A DNA stretch of 64,000 nt from PoT sp049331405. Its GTDB lineage: Bacteria > Planctomycetota > Planctomycetia > Isosphaerales > Isosphaeraceae. The stretch lies in contig NZ_CP186274.1 of NCBI RefSeq assembly GCF_049331405.1, forward strand, positions 5,270,001 through 5,334,000. The letters run 5' to 3'. The first letter of the stretch is position 1. Each line of letters opens with the position of its first letter. Of this stretch, positions 26,298-35,436 are shown piece by piece. Both the position numbers and the translations under genes were made by a program. The notes beneath the pieces were generated by a model. The model saw nothing but the letters and a program-made list of their open reading frames with translations, was not told the origin of the DNA and did no database searches.

Positions 26298-26938
26298 CGG
26301 ATCGGATCGCCGAGATTCTGTTCACGGCCACCGGCATCCTGCTCGCGCCGGTGCTCGTGCTGCTGATGCTGCTTTCGGCCGCCGCGATCTGGATGGTCGG
26401 GGGCCTCCTGGGAGAGGCCCTCGACCGCAGGCGAGGTCGGGTCGAGTGGAAGGATTTGCTCGCGCATCTCAAGGAGGAGAATGGGCCTTCGTCGAACCGG
26501 GAGCCTTTGCCGACGGACATCCCCGCGCGGTTCCGCGAGGTCGTGCGACTCGCGGGTCGCTCGCCGGTCGGGGCGAGGAAGGCGCTCGATGACCTAGAAC
26601 TAACCCTGGATCGTCGGCTCTCGGTCCTCTCGTTCGCCACGCGCGTCGGGCCGATGCTCGGGCTGATCGGCACGCTGCTGCCGCTCGGCCCGGCGCTCCG
26701 GGGGCTGGCCTCGGATGACCTCGCCGCGCTGGCCGGCGACCTGGAGATTGCTTTCACGTCGACGGTCTTCGGCCTGCTCGTCGGCGGTGCGGCCTACGCC
26801 GCGGGGATCGTCCGGCGGAACTGGTATGACCAGGACGTCGCCGACCTCGAATTCGTCCTCGACGCGGTCGCGCCGCCGACCCATGACAAGGCGACTTCCA
26901 CCAGCGGCGACGTCGCCAGGGAGTCCGCCCATGCGTAG
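26294..26938 (+). CDS. MotA/TolQ/ExbB-family proton channel protein (HmuU-like)
   Basis: A 214-residue inner-membrane protein. A long first helix (ILFTATGILLAPVLVLLMLL) is followed by a cytoplasmic segment (about 40-110). The paired helices RVGPMLGLIGTLLPLGPAL and IAFTSTVFGLLVGGAAYAAG are the diagnostic TolQ/ExbB motifs. It starts in the ATGA of the HmuS-like stop and overlaps the DUF2149 gene by 8 nt. In this arrangement it would conduct protons to energise the CobN-like or DUF2149 partner across the membrane. Neither an ExbD nor a TonB gene is present in the window. Confidence 0.9.
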   Translation: MTDRIAEILFTATGILLAPVLVLLMLLSAAAIWMVGGLLGEALDRRRGRVEWKDLLAHLKEENGPSSNREPLPTDIPARFREVVRLAGRSPVGARKALDDLELTLDRRLSVLSFATRVGPMLGLIGTLLPLGPALRGLASDDLAALAGDLEIAFTSTVFGLLVGGAAYAAGIVRRNWYDQDVADLEFVLDAVAPPTHDKATSTSGDVARESAHA

Positions 26939-27269
26939 CCGACGCCCACGCCGCTGGGAATCCCGGGAAGACGACGATCCCCTGGCCGGCCTGGTCAATC
27001 TGTTCGACCTCTGGATGGTCTTCTCGATCGCCCTGCTGATCGTCTTCGCGGGGGCTTCGCGCCGGCGTTCGGTTGCCACTGAAGGGAACAAGCCCGACGC
27101 GGCCTCGTCGTCCGTCCCGCTGCAGGAAGCCCGCTCGATCCCGAAGTATCGGCTGAGCCGCGAGGAATTATCCGGCTCGGGCGAACGGCTCGGGACGGCC
27201 TATCGCCTACCGTCGGGGGAGGTCGTCTGCGTCCCCGATGGCTCGGAACTCCCGGCTCCTCCTCGCTGA
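26931..27269 (+). CDS. DUF2149 membrane protein (HmuV-like)
   Basis: A 112-residue protein: basic N-terminus with REDDDPLAGLVNLFDLWMVF, one transmembrane helix (about residues 25-45), then a periplasmic tail ending GERLGTAYRLPSGEVVCVPD. This is the layout of DUF2149 proteins that accompany exported CobN homologues and an ExbB channel, and it is ExbD-like in topology. CAGGGAG precedes the ATG by 7 nt. Last gene of the operon, followed by a strong hairpin at 27332. Confidence 0.85.
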   Translation: MRSRRPRRWESREDDDPLAGLVNLFDLWMVFSIALLIVFAGASRRRSVATEGNKPDAASSSVPLQEARSIPKYRLSREELSGSGERLGTAYRLPSGEVVCVPDGSELPAPPR

Positions 27270-27331
27270 ACCCTGCCGGATCCGACGCCCCGAGGCATCA
27301 TTCGTGCTGGGTGGTTAGGCGTCGAGGTCGA

Positions 27332-27361
27332 CCGCCGTCGGGAATCACTTCCCGACGGCGG
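27332..27361 (+). terminator. Strong hairpin after the HmuS-like operon
   Basis: CCGCCGTCGGGAA and TTCCCGACGGCGG pair over 13 bp with a TCAC loop, 62 nt after the DUF2149 stop. There is no U-run, so it may act as a terminator with Rho or as a 3' stabiliser. Confidence 0.6.
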
Positions 27362-27455
27362 GCCCCGATCAAGGATCCCCGGAGTCGAGTCGGCCGATCG
27401 CTTGCCGGTATGCTGCGCGACGGCCGAGCCAATCCCCAACCACCTGGAACCGGGC

Positions 27456-28265
27456 ATGAAGAGCCAACTGCCGGGCTATGAGCGGATGCTCGCCGCCTAC
27501 CACCGCGCCTTCGCCGAGGAACTCCGCGGTATCGTCCACTCCCTGCCGATCGGCGAGGGCCAGACCGTCCTCGACATGGCCTGCGGCGACGGCGCGTATC
27601 TCCCCTGGCTGGCCGAGCGCGTCGGCCCGAGCGGGCGAGTCGTTGCGGTGGACCTGATCCCGAAGTATCTCGAGGTCGCCCGCGCGGCCAACCTCGGCCC
27701 GAACGTGGAATTCGCCTGCGCCCCCATCGACGACCTGCCCTTCCCCGACGGGGCCTTCGACCTCTGCTGGTGCGCCCAGAGCCTCTACAGCCTCCCCAGC
27801 CCGGTCGAGGCCTTGCGCCACATGCTGCGCGTGACCAGGCCGGGGGGCATCGTCGCCGTGCTGGAGAGCGACACGCTCCATCAGGCGATCCTCCCCTGGC
27901 CCGTCGAGGTCGAATTGGCCGTGCGGACGGCCGAGTTGAAAAGCCTGGCGGAGGACACCGAGGAGCCGCGTAAGTTTTACGTGGGCCGGGACCTTCGTCC
28001 GGTATTTCGCGAGGCGGGACTCGCCGATTTCGCCCTACGCACCTACACCCATGATCGGGCCGCTCCCCTCGGGGAGGATGAGCGCACTTACCTCTCCGAA
28101 TATTTGAAGAATCTCGTGAAGCGAACCTCCGACCACGTGGATGAGGCGACCTGTCGCCGGCTCAAGACTTTATCCGCACCCGAATCGGGCGAGGCCCTGG
28201 TTAACAACCCGGACCTCACCGCAACCTTCATCGTCCATCTGGCCTGGGGACGAAAGCCCGGCTGA
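27456..28265 (+). CDS. Class I SAM-dependent methyltransferase (UbiE/Methyltransf_11 type)
   Basis: A 269-residue protein starting MKSQLPGYERMLAAYHRAF. Motif I is VLDMACGDGAYLPWL near residue 37, acidic strand 2 is VVAVDLIPKYLEVAR, motif II is IDDLPFPDGAFDLCWCAQSL and motif III is RVTRPGGIVAVLE. The C-terminal half (FYVGRDLRPVFREAGL) probably covers the substrate. A TTG at 27402 would add 18 unconserved residues overlapping the upstream hairpin region, so ATG 27456 is preferred although no clear ribosome site is seen. Substrate unknown; separated from the HmuS operon by a terminator. Confidence 0.85.
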   Translation: MKSQLPGYERMLAAYHRAFAEELRGIVHSLPIGEGQTVLDMACGDGAYLPWLAERVGPSGRVVAVDLIPKYLEVARAANLGPNVEFACAPIDDLPFPDGAFDLCWCAQSLYSLPSPVEALRHMLRVTRPGGIVAVLESDTLHQAILPWPVEVELAVRTAELKSLAEDTEEPRKFYVGRDLRPVFREAGLADFALRTYTHDRAAPLGEDERTYLSEYLKNLVKRTSDHVDEATCRRLKTLSAPESGEALVNNPDLTATFIVHLAWGRKPG

Positions 28266-28423
28266 ACATGGTGTTGGTATGATCGATCACGACGTACGAA
28301 AAAGCTGCCGTAGATACCTCCGACTTCCATCACCCGGCAACCCATCACCTACTGATAACACGTTCCAATTCAACGCGTTCACGAGTCTCACTCGCGGATC
28401 GTGACTGCTCCATCGAACTCCCC

Positions 28424-29146
28424 ATGCTTACGGCGATCCTCACTTCACCAGCCAGCCTGATGCCGATGGCCTCGCACGAGGCCATCGAGGTGATCGCGAA
28501 CGTCGGGATCGTGGGCGACCGATATGCAACAGGTCGCGGGTTCCACTCGGGCGAGAGCGAGTGGGATGCCCATGTGACGCTGATCCAGCAGGAGCACTTC
28601 GATGCCCTGGCCAGCGAGCATGGCGTGAATCTCGAGCCCGCCGAGCTGCGAAGGAACCTCGTAACGCGCGGCATCGACCTCAACGATCTTGTCGGCCAAC
28701 GCTTTCGGATCGGCAAGCATATCGTCCTGCGAGGCCGGAAAGTGTGGCCTCCCTGCGCCCGCATCGTGAAGCACTCGGGAAGGGTCGAGATCTGGAAGTA
28801 CCTCGCCCGGAAGTGCGGCATCGGCGCCGACGTGCTGGTCGGCGGCCCGATCCGCGTCGGGGAGCCGATCGTCCTGGAACCGGCCTCCCATGAGTTGGCG
28901 ACCACGGTGCCTGTGATCGATATCAATGCTGGAGCAGAAACTCCGGGTGGTTCATCAGGGACCAGAGGAGATCCTCGGCGGCCTTGCGACGCTCGGCGGG
29001 GGAGCCGCCGAGGTTGGTCAGGGCGAGCGATCGCTCCGAAAGGACCGGCCGACGCGACAGCGTCGCGAGGAAGAGTTGGTCGACGAGCTTCGAGTCGTCC
29101 GCGCCCGAATCAAGCAGCTCACCGATACGATTCTTGGGGGCGATGA
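28424..29146 (+). CDS. MOSC-domain protein with 3' overlap into the opposite-strand gene
   Basis: The first about 165 of 240 residues form a MOSC domain: GIVGDRYATGRGFHSG near the N-terminus, VTLIQQEHFDAL, PAELRRNLVTRGIDLNDL, and the conserved cysteine in VWPPCARIVKHSG, ending VGGPIRVGEPIVLE. MOSC proteins handle sulfur bound to molybdenum or pyridoxal cofactors, or reduce N-hydroxylated compounds. The remaining about 75 residues are Arg/Gly/Ser-rich and lie antisense to the DUF1553 gene for 224 nt, so they are probably untranslated in function or the product of a lost stop codon. Upstream of the ATG the sequence is AT-rich and may hold a promoter. Confidence 0.75.
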   Translation: MLTAILTSPASLMPMASHEAIEVIANVGIVGDRYATGRGFHSGESEWDAHVTLIQQEHFDALASEHGVNLEPAELRRNLVTRGIDLNDLVGQRFRIGKHIVLRGRKVWPPCARIVKHSGRVEIWKYLARKCGIGADVLVGGPIRVGEPIVLEPASHELATTVPVIDINAGAETPGGSSGTRGDPRRPCDARRGSRRGWSGRAIAPKGPADATASRGRVGRRASSRPRPNQAAHRYDSWGR

Positions 29147-31382
29147 CCTTGCCGTGGAGCGTGCGACCGCCGACGAGTTGGAGTGCCTGCTCCAGCGTCG
29201 AGGCGGTCCCGCGCTCGCACTCGCAGGCCTCGGTCCGCGCCGGCTGGCCGAAGTTCTTCAGGAACGGATGGACGAGCTCGCCGTCGGGAACCTGGGACGC
29301 CCGCGAGCCTTCCGGTAGGTTGAAGAGCTTCTCCGGGACCTTCGTCGCCTGGCAGGATGAGTCGAGGAGTTGCTCGGCCGAGAGCATACGCACGGTCGCG
29401 TGCGAGAAGTAGCGTTGATCCTTCTCGTTGAACGCGTTCGACCGCGACGAGAGCTGGTAGACGCGGCTGTTGAGGATCAGGCGGATGGTGCGTTTGGAGT
29501 CGAACCCGTGCTCGACGAAGTCGTCGGCCAGGGCCTGCAGGAGTTCGGCCGAGGCGGGCGGGTTCGACTCGCGGAAGTCGTCCACAGGCTCGACGATCCC
29601 CCGGCCCATCAGGTGATACCAGAGCCGATTGACCGACGCCTTGGCGAAGAAGGGGTTCGACGGGGCGATGAGCCACTCGGCCAGCGATTCACGGCGATCC
29701 TCGTGCGGCTTGAGTTCCGACGCCGACGCCCCCAGGGCCTTGGGCTTCATCACGGCCCCGGTGCGAGGCTGGCGGATCTCGGTCTCGGGCTGCAGATAGA
29801 CGGTCTCTTCCTTGTTGTACTGGGCGAAGTTCTGCGGCCCGTTCTTGTAAGACACCTGGCTGAAGAACGCGGCCATGCTGTAATAGTCGTCCTGCGTCCA
29901 GCGCTCGGCGACGTGGTTGTGGCACTTGGCACACCCGAGCCGCACGCCCATGAAGAGCTGGCTGACCGTCTCCACGGCGTCCTCGGGGGTCCGGATCCGG
30001 CGATAGAAGCTGGCCGGCGGATGCGTGAAGTTCGGTCCCTGGGCCGTCACGATCTCGCGGACGAACCGATCGAGCGGCACGTTGGCGGCCACCTGGTCGC
30101 GGATCCAGCGATGGAACCCGACGGCCCCCTTCACACCCACGAACCGGCGGTTGCAGCCGAGCCTATCGGCCCACTTCAGGGTCCAGAAATCGACATATTC
30201 GGGCCGTTCGAGAAGGTCGTCGATGAGCTTCGCCCGTTTGTCGGCCCGGCTGTCGTCCAGGAACGCGACGACCTCTTCCGGCGTGGGGATGATGCCGATC
30301 GTGTCGAGATAGACCCGGCGGCAGAACTCGGCGTCGTCGCTCAGCTCCGACGGGGCGATGCGCAGGAGCTTGAGCTTGGCGAAGACGTGCTGATCGATGA
30401 AGTTGTTCTCGACCGGGTCGTTCCAGACCAGGCCCGGCACCTCCTCGCGAAAGAGGATGCGGACCGTCGAGACGAGGTGCTCATAAGAGACGAGGATGGA
30501 CGCCTCACCCCGCTCGACCTTCGTGACGCGGCCGCCGTCGTCGACGCCGGCGATCGAGGCGTCGGTCGTGCCGTAGCGTGCCAGCCGCGTCACGTCCCGG
30601 CTCGAGCCGTCCGCAAACTGCGCCCGGACGACGAGTTGCTGCTCGCGGGCGGGGGCGTCCAGGATCCGCGTCGGCGGCGTGACGACGAGCCCGACGAGCG
30701 CGGGGTTCTCGGCTCGATCGGCTCTGGTCCCCTCGGCGATCCAGTCGCGGAGCACCTGATACGTCGTCGCCGAGACGCCGAACCTCTGGCCCCCCTCGTG
30801 GGGCACCACGCCAGTCCCTTTGAGGAGGATCAGGCTCGACGCGGCGTTCAGGGGGTTGGTGCGTCGGCCGCTGGATTCCCGCACCAGAGTGGTGAAGTCG
30901 AGTTCCGGGTCGTAGCCTCGAAGGCTGAGGCGGAAGCCGTTCTTGCCCGTGGGGGTGCCGTGGCAGGCCCCCATATTGCAGCCTGCCTTGGTCAGAGCCG
31001 GCAGGACCTCATGGGCGAAGCCGATCGGTTGCGCCTTGCCGGCATTCTTGACGCGGACAACCGTCTTCGTCTCGGTCGACCCGAAGCGGACGCTGATCTC
31101 GGCCTCGCCATCGCCTCGGGGCTCGATCCGGCCGTCGGAATGGACATCGACGACGGCGGGGGCCGAACTCGACCATTCGGCCTGATGCGTCAGATCGCGT
31201 AGGGCCTCATCGGGGTAGACGCCCGTCGCGATTAGTTGGGCCGAATCCCGGCTCCCGTCCAGGACGACGCCGGGGGGCTCGATGATGATGCTATTGGGCT
31301 TCGCCGCCTCTTCAGCCGAGACCGGCGTCAGGCAACACCCGAGGATGAGCCACGTCGAATGTCGGACCAGGCGGGTGAGCAT
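28923..31382 (-). CDS. Planctomycete DUF1549/DUF1553 protein with Ig-like domain and cytochrome-like motifs
   Basis: An 819-residue exported protein: signal peptide (LILGCCLTPVSAEE), a bacterial Ig-like domain (about 30-110, IIIEPPGVVLDGSRD), a cytochrome-like segment with AGCNMGACHG near 135, DUF1549 (FIDQHVFAKLKLLRI to about 500, containing the haem-type motif CAKCHNH), and DUF1553 with FFAKASVNRLWYHLMGRG at the C-terminal end. Such proteins are abundant in planctomycetes and are thought to be surface or periplasmic multihaem-like factors in polysaccharide use. GGAGAG stands 7 nt before the ATG. It is divergent from the DUF1501 gene at 31711, its usual partner. Confidence 0.9.
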   Translation of the reverse strand: MLTRLVRHSTWLILGCCLTPVSAEEAAKPNSIIIEPPGVVLDGSRDSAQLIATGVYPDEALRDLTHQAEWSSSAPAVVDVHSDGRIEPRGDGEAEISVRFGSTETKTVVRVKNAGKAQPIGFAHEVLPALTKAGCNMGACHGTPTGKNGFRLSLRGYDPELDFTTLVRESSGRRTNPLNAASSLILLKGTGVVPHEGGQRFGVSATTYQVLRDWIAEGTRADRAENPALVGLVVTPPTRILDAPAREQQLVVRAQFADGSSRDVTRLARYGTTDASIAGVDDGGRVTKVERGEASILVSYEHLVSTVRILFREEVPGLVWNDPVENNFIDQHVFAKLKLLRIAPSELSDDAEFCRRVYLDTIGIIPTPEEVVAFLDDSRADKRAKLIDDLLERPEYVDFWTLKWADRLGCNRRFVGVKGAVGFHRWIRDQVAANVPLDRFVREIVTAQGPNFTHPPASFYRRIRTPEDAVETVSQLFMGVRLGCAKCHNHVAERWTQDDYYSMAAFFSQVSYKNGPQNFAQYNKEETVYLQPETEIRQPRTGAVMKPKALGASASELKPHEDRRESLAEWLIAPSNPFFAKASVNRLWYHLMGRGIVEPVDDFRESNPPASAELLQALADDFVEHGFDSKRTIRLILNSRVYQLSSRSNAFNEKDQRYFSHATVRMLSAEQLLDSSCQATKVPEKLFNLPEGSRASQVPDGELVHPFLKNFGQPARTEACECERGTASTLEQALQLVGGRTLHGKVIAPKNRIGELLDSGADDSKLVDQLFLATLSRRPVLSERSLALTNLGGSPAERRKAAEDLLWSLMNHPEFLLQH

Positions 31383-31710
31383 GGACAGGCTCTCCGGGGC
31401 GAGGAAGGAGGTCGACGGTCTCGAACCGATTCGCGGGAGTCGGCCCCCGGCGCTTCGGAGAGGAGGTTGCGCCGGAGAAGACTCGTTATTTGATGCTCGA
31501 TGAGGCGTGGCATCCAGGCTGGAATCTTACTATATTCAACAAGCGTTGACTTCGTAAGTCCCAAAATTGACCGCGGGACTGAAACTGGTCCGCCCGATAT
31601 CTGAATCGGGACGAGGATCAGGTTGGCCGGATGTTGGGTGGCTCCTGCCCGACTCCGGGACCATCGTTGAACCAAGCCCCTAAACGTCAACGTCTGGGAG
31701 GGTCACGGCG
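31383..31710. other. Divergent intergenic region between DUF1553 and DUF1501 genes
   Basis: A 328-nt spacer that must hold both promoters. The central 31525-31575 part is locally AT-rich, with TTGACT at 31548 as a plausible -35 element for the right-hand gene. No open frame with support and no clear operator symmetry are seen. Confidence 0.5.
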
Positions 31711-33072
31711 ATGTCCGATGGACGAGCATGCGTGGACTTTCGTCGCGGCCTGGCCACACGCCGGCAGGTGCTCCAGGTCGGAGCATTGGGCACTCTGGGA
31801 TTGACCCTGCCCTCGGCCCTGCGTGCCGAGGCGAAATCCGGGCTCAAGGTCCGGGCCAAGTCCGTGATCTTCCTGCACCAGTTCGGCGGCGTGCCCCAGC
31901 AGGACACGTTCGACATGAAGCCGGATGGCCCCTCCGAGCTGCGCGGGGAATTCAAGCCGATCCCGTCGAGCCTCCCCGGCCTCAACGTCTGCGAGTTGCT
32001 CCCCAAGGTCTCCCGGATCATGCACCACATGACGGTGGTCCGGTCGGTCAACCACAAGACGAGCGCCCACAACTCCGCGGCTTACTACTCGCTCACAGGC
32101 CAGCGCCCTCGGGTCGACATCGTCTCGGCCACGGCCTCGTCGTCCGACTATCCGGGTTACGGCTCGATCGTGAGCAAGCTCGGGCCGACCTCGTATCGGG
32201 TGCCCACCACCGTCTCCCTGCCCTGGATGATCGCCGACGGCGTGTTCCGCACCCCCGGGCAGTTCGCCGGCTATCTCGGCAGCGAGCACGACCCGCTGTT
32301 CATCACGAAGGATCCGAACGCCTCGGATTTCTCCGTCGAGGAGCTGACGCTGCCGATCGAGGTGCCCCTCGACCGCGTGACCTCGCGCAAGGCCCTGTCG
32401 TCTGGGCTGGCGGCGTACTCCCGGCTCCAGGACTCGCTGGCGACGGTCCGCGGCCTCGACGCCTACCAGAAGAAGGCGCTGTCGCTGCTGACCTCGAGCG
32501 AGACCCAGCGGGCGTTCGACATCCAGGCCGAGGATCCTCGCCTCCGCGAGCGTTACGGCCGCTCACCTTACGGACAGAGCGTGCTCATGGCGCGTCGGCT
32601 GATCGAGGCGGGGGTCCGGTTCGTGACCGTCTTCTACTCGCCCGGGATCGTCGGCTGGGACACGCACAGCGACAACTTCAAGCTTCTGCGCAGCAGCCTC
32701 TTGCCGACCACCGAGCAGACCTTGCCGACACTCATCGAGGACCTCGAGGCCCGCGGCCTCCTCGACGACACCCTCGTCGTCTGGACGGGCGAGTTCGGCC
32801 GCACGCCCAAGATCAACAAGGACGCCGGCCGCGACCACTGGCCGCAGTGCTACACCCTCCTCATGGCCGGCGGCGGCATGAAACGCGGGTTCGTCTACGG
32901 GGCCTCGGATCGCTCGGCGGCCTACCCGACCACCGACCCCTGCACGCCCGACGACATCGCCGCCACGATGTTCTACTGCATGGGGATCGACCCGGCCACC
33001 GAGTTGCGGAACCACCTCGACCAGCCCGTCCCCGTCTCTTACGGCTCGCCGATCATGCCGCTGCTGGCCTGA
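31711..33072 (+). CDS. DUF1501 exported protein
   Basis: A 453-residue DUF1501 (alkaline-phosphatase/sulfatase-like fold) protein. The N-terminal region has a Tat-type signal with TRRQVLQVGALGTLGLTLP. Then come KSVIFLHQFGGVPQQDTFDM, MTVVRSVNHKTSAHNSAAYY, GWDTHSDNF, and VVWTGEFGRTPKINKDAGRDHW with the metal-site-like residues of the family. GGGAGG precedes the ATG by about 9 nt. DUF1501 proteins pair with DUF1549/DUF1553 proteins in planctomycetes; here the partner is divergently encoded. The biochemical role is unproven. It ends 6 nt from the convergent PPC-domain gene. Confidence 0.9.
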   Translation: MSDGRACVDFRRGLATRRQVLQVGALGTLGLTLPSALRAEAKSGLKVRAKSVIFLHQFGGVPQQDTFDMKPDGPSELRGEFKPIPSSLPGLNVCELLPKVSRIMHHMTVVRSVNHKTSAHNSAAYYSLTGQRPRVDIVSATASSSDYPGYGSIVSKLGPTSYRVPTTVSLPWMIADGVFRTPGQFAGYLGSEHDPLFITKDPNASDFSVEELTLPIEVPLDRVTSRKALSSGLAAYSRLQDSLATVRGLDAYQKKALSLLTSSETQRAFDIQAEDPRLRERYGRSPYGQSVLMARRLIEAGVRFVTVFYSPGIVGWDTHSDNFKLLRSSLLPTTEQTLPTLIEDLEARGLLDDTLVVWTGEFGRTPKINKDAGRDHWPQCYTLLMAGGGMKRGFVYGASDRSAAYPTTDPCTPDDIAATMFYCMGIDPATELRNHLDQPVPVSYGSPIMPLLA

Positions 33073-33078
33073 GCGGAC

Positions 33079-35145
33079 TCAAGGGGCCTTGCCGACCTCG
33101 ACCGTGATCAGGGTCGAGGCGACGGGCGTTTCCGACTTCCCGGCCCGCGCGATCAACCCGACCGCCGCCGGGCCGAGCGGTGCATCCTTGGCCACCGTGA
33201 TGCGGACCTTGGCCGTCGAGTCCTTTGCGGCGATTTCAGTCTCCGCGACGGTCAGGCCGGTCGGAGCCGTCGGCGAAACGAGTTTATACGCCGCCTGATC
33301 CTCGCCTGTCTTTTCGACTTGCAGCGTGGCCTCGACCGAACCTCCACGGGGCACGACGAGGCGGTCTATCTCAGGCTTGAGGCGGATCGGGCCAGCCTTG
33401 CAGACGGCCGCAAAGAGGGAAGTCGTCGGGCGAGAATAGCTGGGGATCGTCCCCGACATGCCGAAGCCGGGGACCGTCATCGTTTGCTTCGAGAAGACGG
33501 TCACCCCCGAGGCGACGACGGCCCGCCCATCCTCCCCCTTCCCCACGACTTGAAGTTCGCGGGGTGGGAAGTCGGCCTGAGCATCGGCCTTTAACGCCAG
33601 TAGTCCCCGCGTCTGGCCGGCGGGCACCGTGCCCAGCAAGGCCGTCACCCTGGAGTCGGCGGGGACCCCCTGGACTTCGAGCGCGATCGGCCCGTCGTAG
33701 CCGGCTCGCGTGACCGTGACGGGGATCAGAGCGAGGCCCCCGCGGGGGATCGCGGCCTGCCACTCATCGAGGGCAAGCTTGAAGCTGGGCGAGGCCGGCT
33801 CCACGACCAGACGATAGGAGAATCCGACGCCCCCCCGATCCGCCAGGTCCTTGACCACGAGCTTGACCCGCCCCTGATCCTTCGGCATCGTCAGGTCGAA
33901 CGTCGGGTCGGTCGAGGTCGGCGCCGCGCGACGGCCGCCGCCCCCTCCCCCTTGCCGACGCCCCTGCCCCGGCTTGCCGTCGTCGCTCTCGCCGAGGCGT
34001 TTACCCCCCTCGTCGAAGACCCGCAACTGGGCGTCGAGGGCCGAGCCGAGCCCCCAGGCCTCGACGCGGACCTCGTACTTGCTCCCCGGCGGCGCCGCGA
34101 TGGTGAACTCGTCACGCTCGCCGGCCTTCGAGAGCCGGCCCAGGATCGTGGCGGGCGGACTGAGCGGGGGAAGTTCCTGCGTCGGATCGGCCGACTCGAG
34201 GATGGTGACGGCCGGTCCCAGCGGGATCGGCGCAGGCAGTTCCACATCTAGATCCGAATTGGCCCAGGCCGGATCGCCGATCAGGCGGGCGGGAATCGCC
34301 GGTTGGAACGTCGCCAGCTTCGGGTCGGAGGGGGTCCGGAGGGCGAAGAGGCATTCGGCGGATAGGGTCCCCCCGCGCAGTTCCAGGGCGGTGTTCTGAC
34401 CGCGAGGCGCCACGAAGGGGTGGACCTCCCCGGCGAACGGGATCGAGCCAATCGTCAGTCGATAGACGGTCCGCCCCGCTCCCTCATATCGCGAGTCGCA
34501 GAACTCCAGGAGGTAGGCCCCATCTTCCGGCAGCATGGCCGTCAAATAAGCGTCGGTGACGAGCCCCGGAGTGTCATCGGCCGAGGCCACCAGGCGACCG
34601 CCGGCGGTCGTCAGCCGGATCATCGGATCCACTTCCGAACCGATTCGAGCCCCCAGGGCGTCGACCACGACCCGGTCGCCCTTGTGACCTTGAAAACGGT
34701 AGAAGTCGCGGTCGTTACCGGGGCACTCGCCCTCGACGACCGCGGGGTTCGGGATGGCCTGCGCAGACATTGCCGCGTTATTCGGCTCGACCTCGGAGAC
34801 CTGTTCTACCTGGCCGACCGCGAACAAAAGCGGGTTAGAGATCCCCGCCTCCGTGACGACTCGCACCGGGTAGACCCCGACCGGCGTCCCGGCGTCGGCG
34901 ACCAGGCGGACCGCCCATTTCGTCCCCTCGCTGCTGCTCCCGGCCGACTCCTCGAGCCGGAACCCGAAGGGGGCAACGAGCCTGGGATGATCGCCCAGCC
35001 CCGTCCCCTGGAAGGTCACCTCGACCGTCGCACCTCGACGCACCCCGAGGGGCGTGCTCCCGGTCAACCTCGGCGAATCGGCCCACGCCGAAGTTGCCAT
35101 CCAGAGCAGGCCGAACAAGGGGAAGAGGCGTGAGAAGGGTGTCAT
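33079..35145 (-). CDS. Secreted PPC-domain protein
   Basis: A 688-residue exported protein with signal peptide LFGLLWMATSAWA. After an IPT/TIG-like module (PLGVRRGATVEVTFQGTGLG) comes a bacterial pre-peptidase C-terminal domain (EVEPNNAAMSAQAIPN to about 230, with DRDFYRFQGHKGDRVVVD). A second PPC-like module follows (about 340-460), then Ig-like strands to the end. A Gly/Arg-rich loop (QGRRQGGGGGGRRAA) lies near 405. The architecture suggests extracellular adhesion or binding, without enzyme motifs. It lies between DUF1501 and the response regulator, as in other planctomycete DUF1501/DUF1553 loci. Confidence 0.85.
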   Translation of the reverse strand: MTPFSRLFPLFGLLWMATSAWADSPRLTGSTPLGVRRGATVEVTFQGTGLGDHPRLVAPFGFRLEESAGSSSEGTKWAVRLVADAGTPVGVYPVRVVTEAGISNPLLFAVGQVEQVSEVEPNNAAMSAQAIPNPAVVEGECPGNDRDFYRFQGHKGDRVVVDALGARIGSEVDPMIRLTTAGGRLVASADDTPGLVTDAYLTAMLPEDGAYLLEFCDSRYEGAGRTVYRLTIGSIPFAGEVHPFVAPRGQNTALELRGGTLSAECLFALRTPSDPKLATFQPAIPARLIGDPAWANSDLDVELPAPIPLGPAVTILESADPTQELPPLSPPATILGRLSKAGERDEFTIAAPPGSKYEVRVEAWGLGSALDAQLRVFDEGGKRLGESDDGKPGQGRRQGGGGGGRRAAPTSTDPTFDLTMPKDQGRVKLVVKDLADRGGVGFSYRLVVEPASPSFKLALDEWQAAIPRGGLALIPVTVTRAGYDGPIALEVQGVPADSRVTALLGTVPAGQTRGLLALKADAQADFPPRELQVVGKGEDGRAVVASGVTVFSKQTMTVPGFGMSGTIPSYSRPTTSLFAAVCKAGPIRLKPEIDRLVVPRGGSVEATLQVEKTGEDQAAYKLVSPTAPTGLTVAETEIAAKDSTAKVRITVAKDAPLGPAAVGLIARAGKSETPVASTLITVEVGKAP

Positions 35146-35436
35146 GCTGCTCGATTTCCCGGCGAGGCCCGAGGCACTTCCCAGTGAGGGTCAAGGCCAT
35201 TCATGTCTCGGGACGGACCTCTCCCACGCGCAAGGGATGACGCGTGTGATCCGATTCCACATCGGTTCACACTCGCACAGATCCGGGCCCCGATCAAGGT
35301 GCCATCAGGCGGAAGATCGCCCGCAAATGCGATCAACCCATTCGATCATGATCCTACGGCCATGATCAAATCAAGCATGCGCAGCCGGGAACCGTGCGGC
35401 TTCATCGCCGCGGATAAGGGCGGCTGCAAGAGGTCG

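Noticed and set aside
31415..31445. Sequence GGTCTCGAACCGATTCG resembling a reversed T-loop
   Set aside because: No acceptor stem or anticodon arm could be folded around it; not a tRNA gene.
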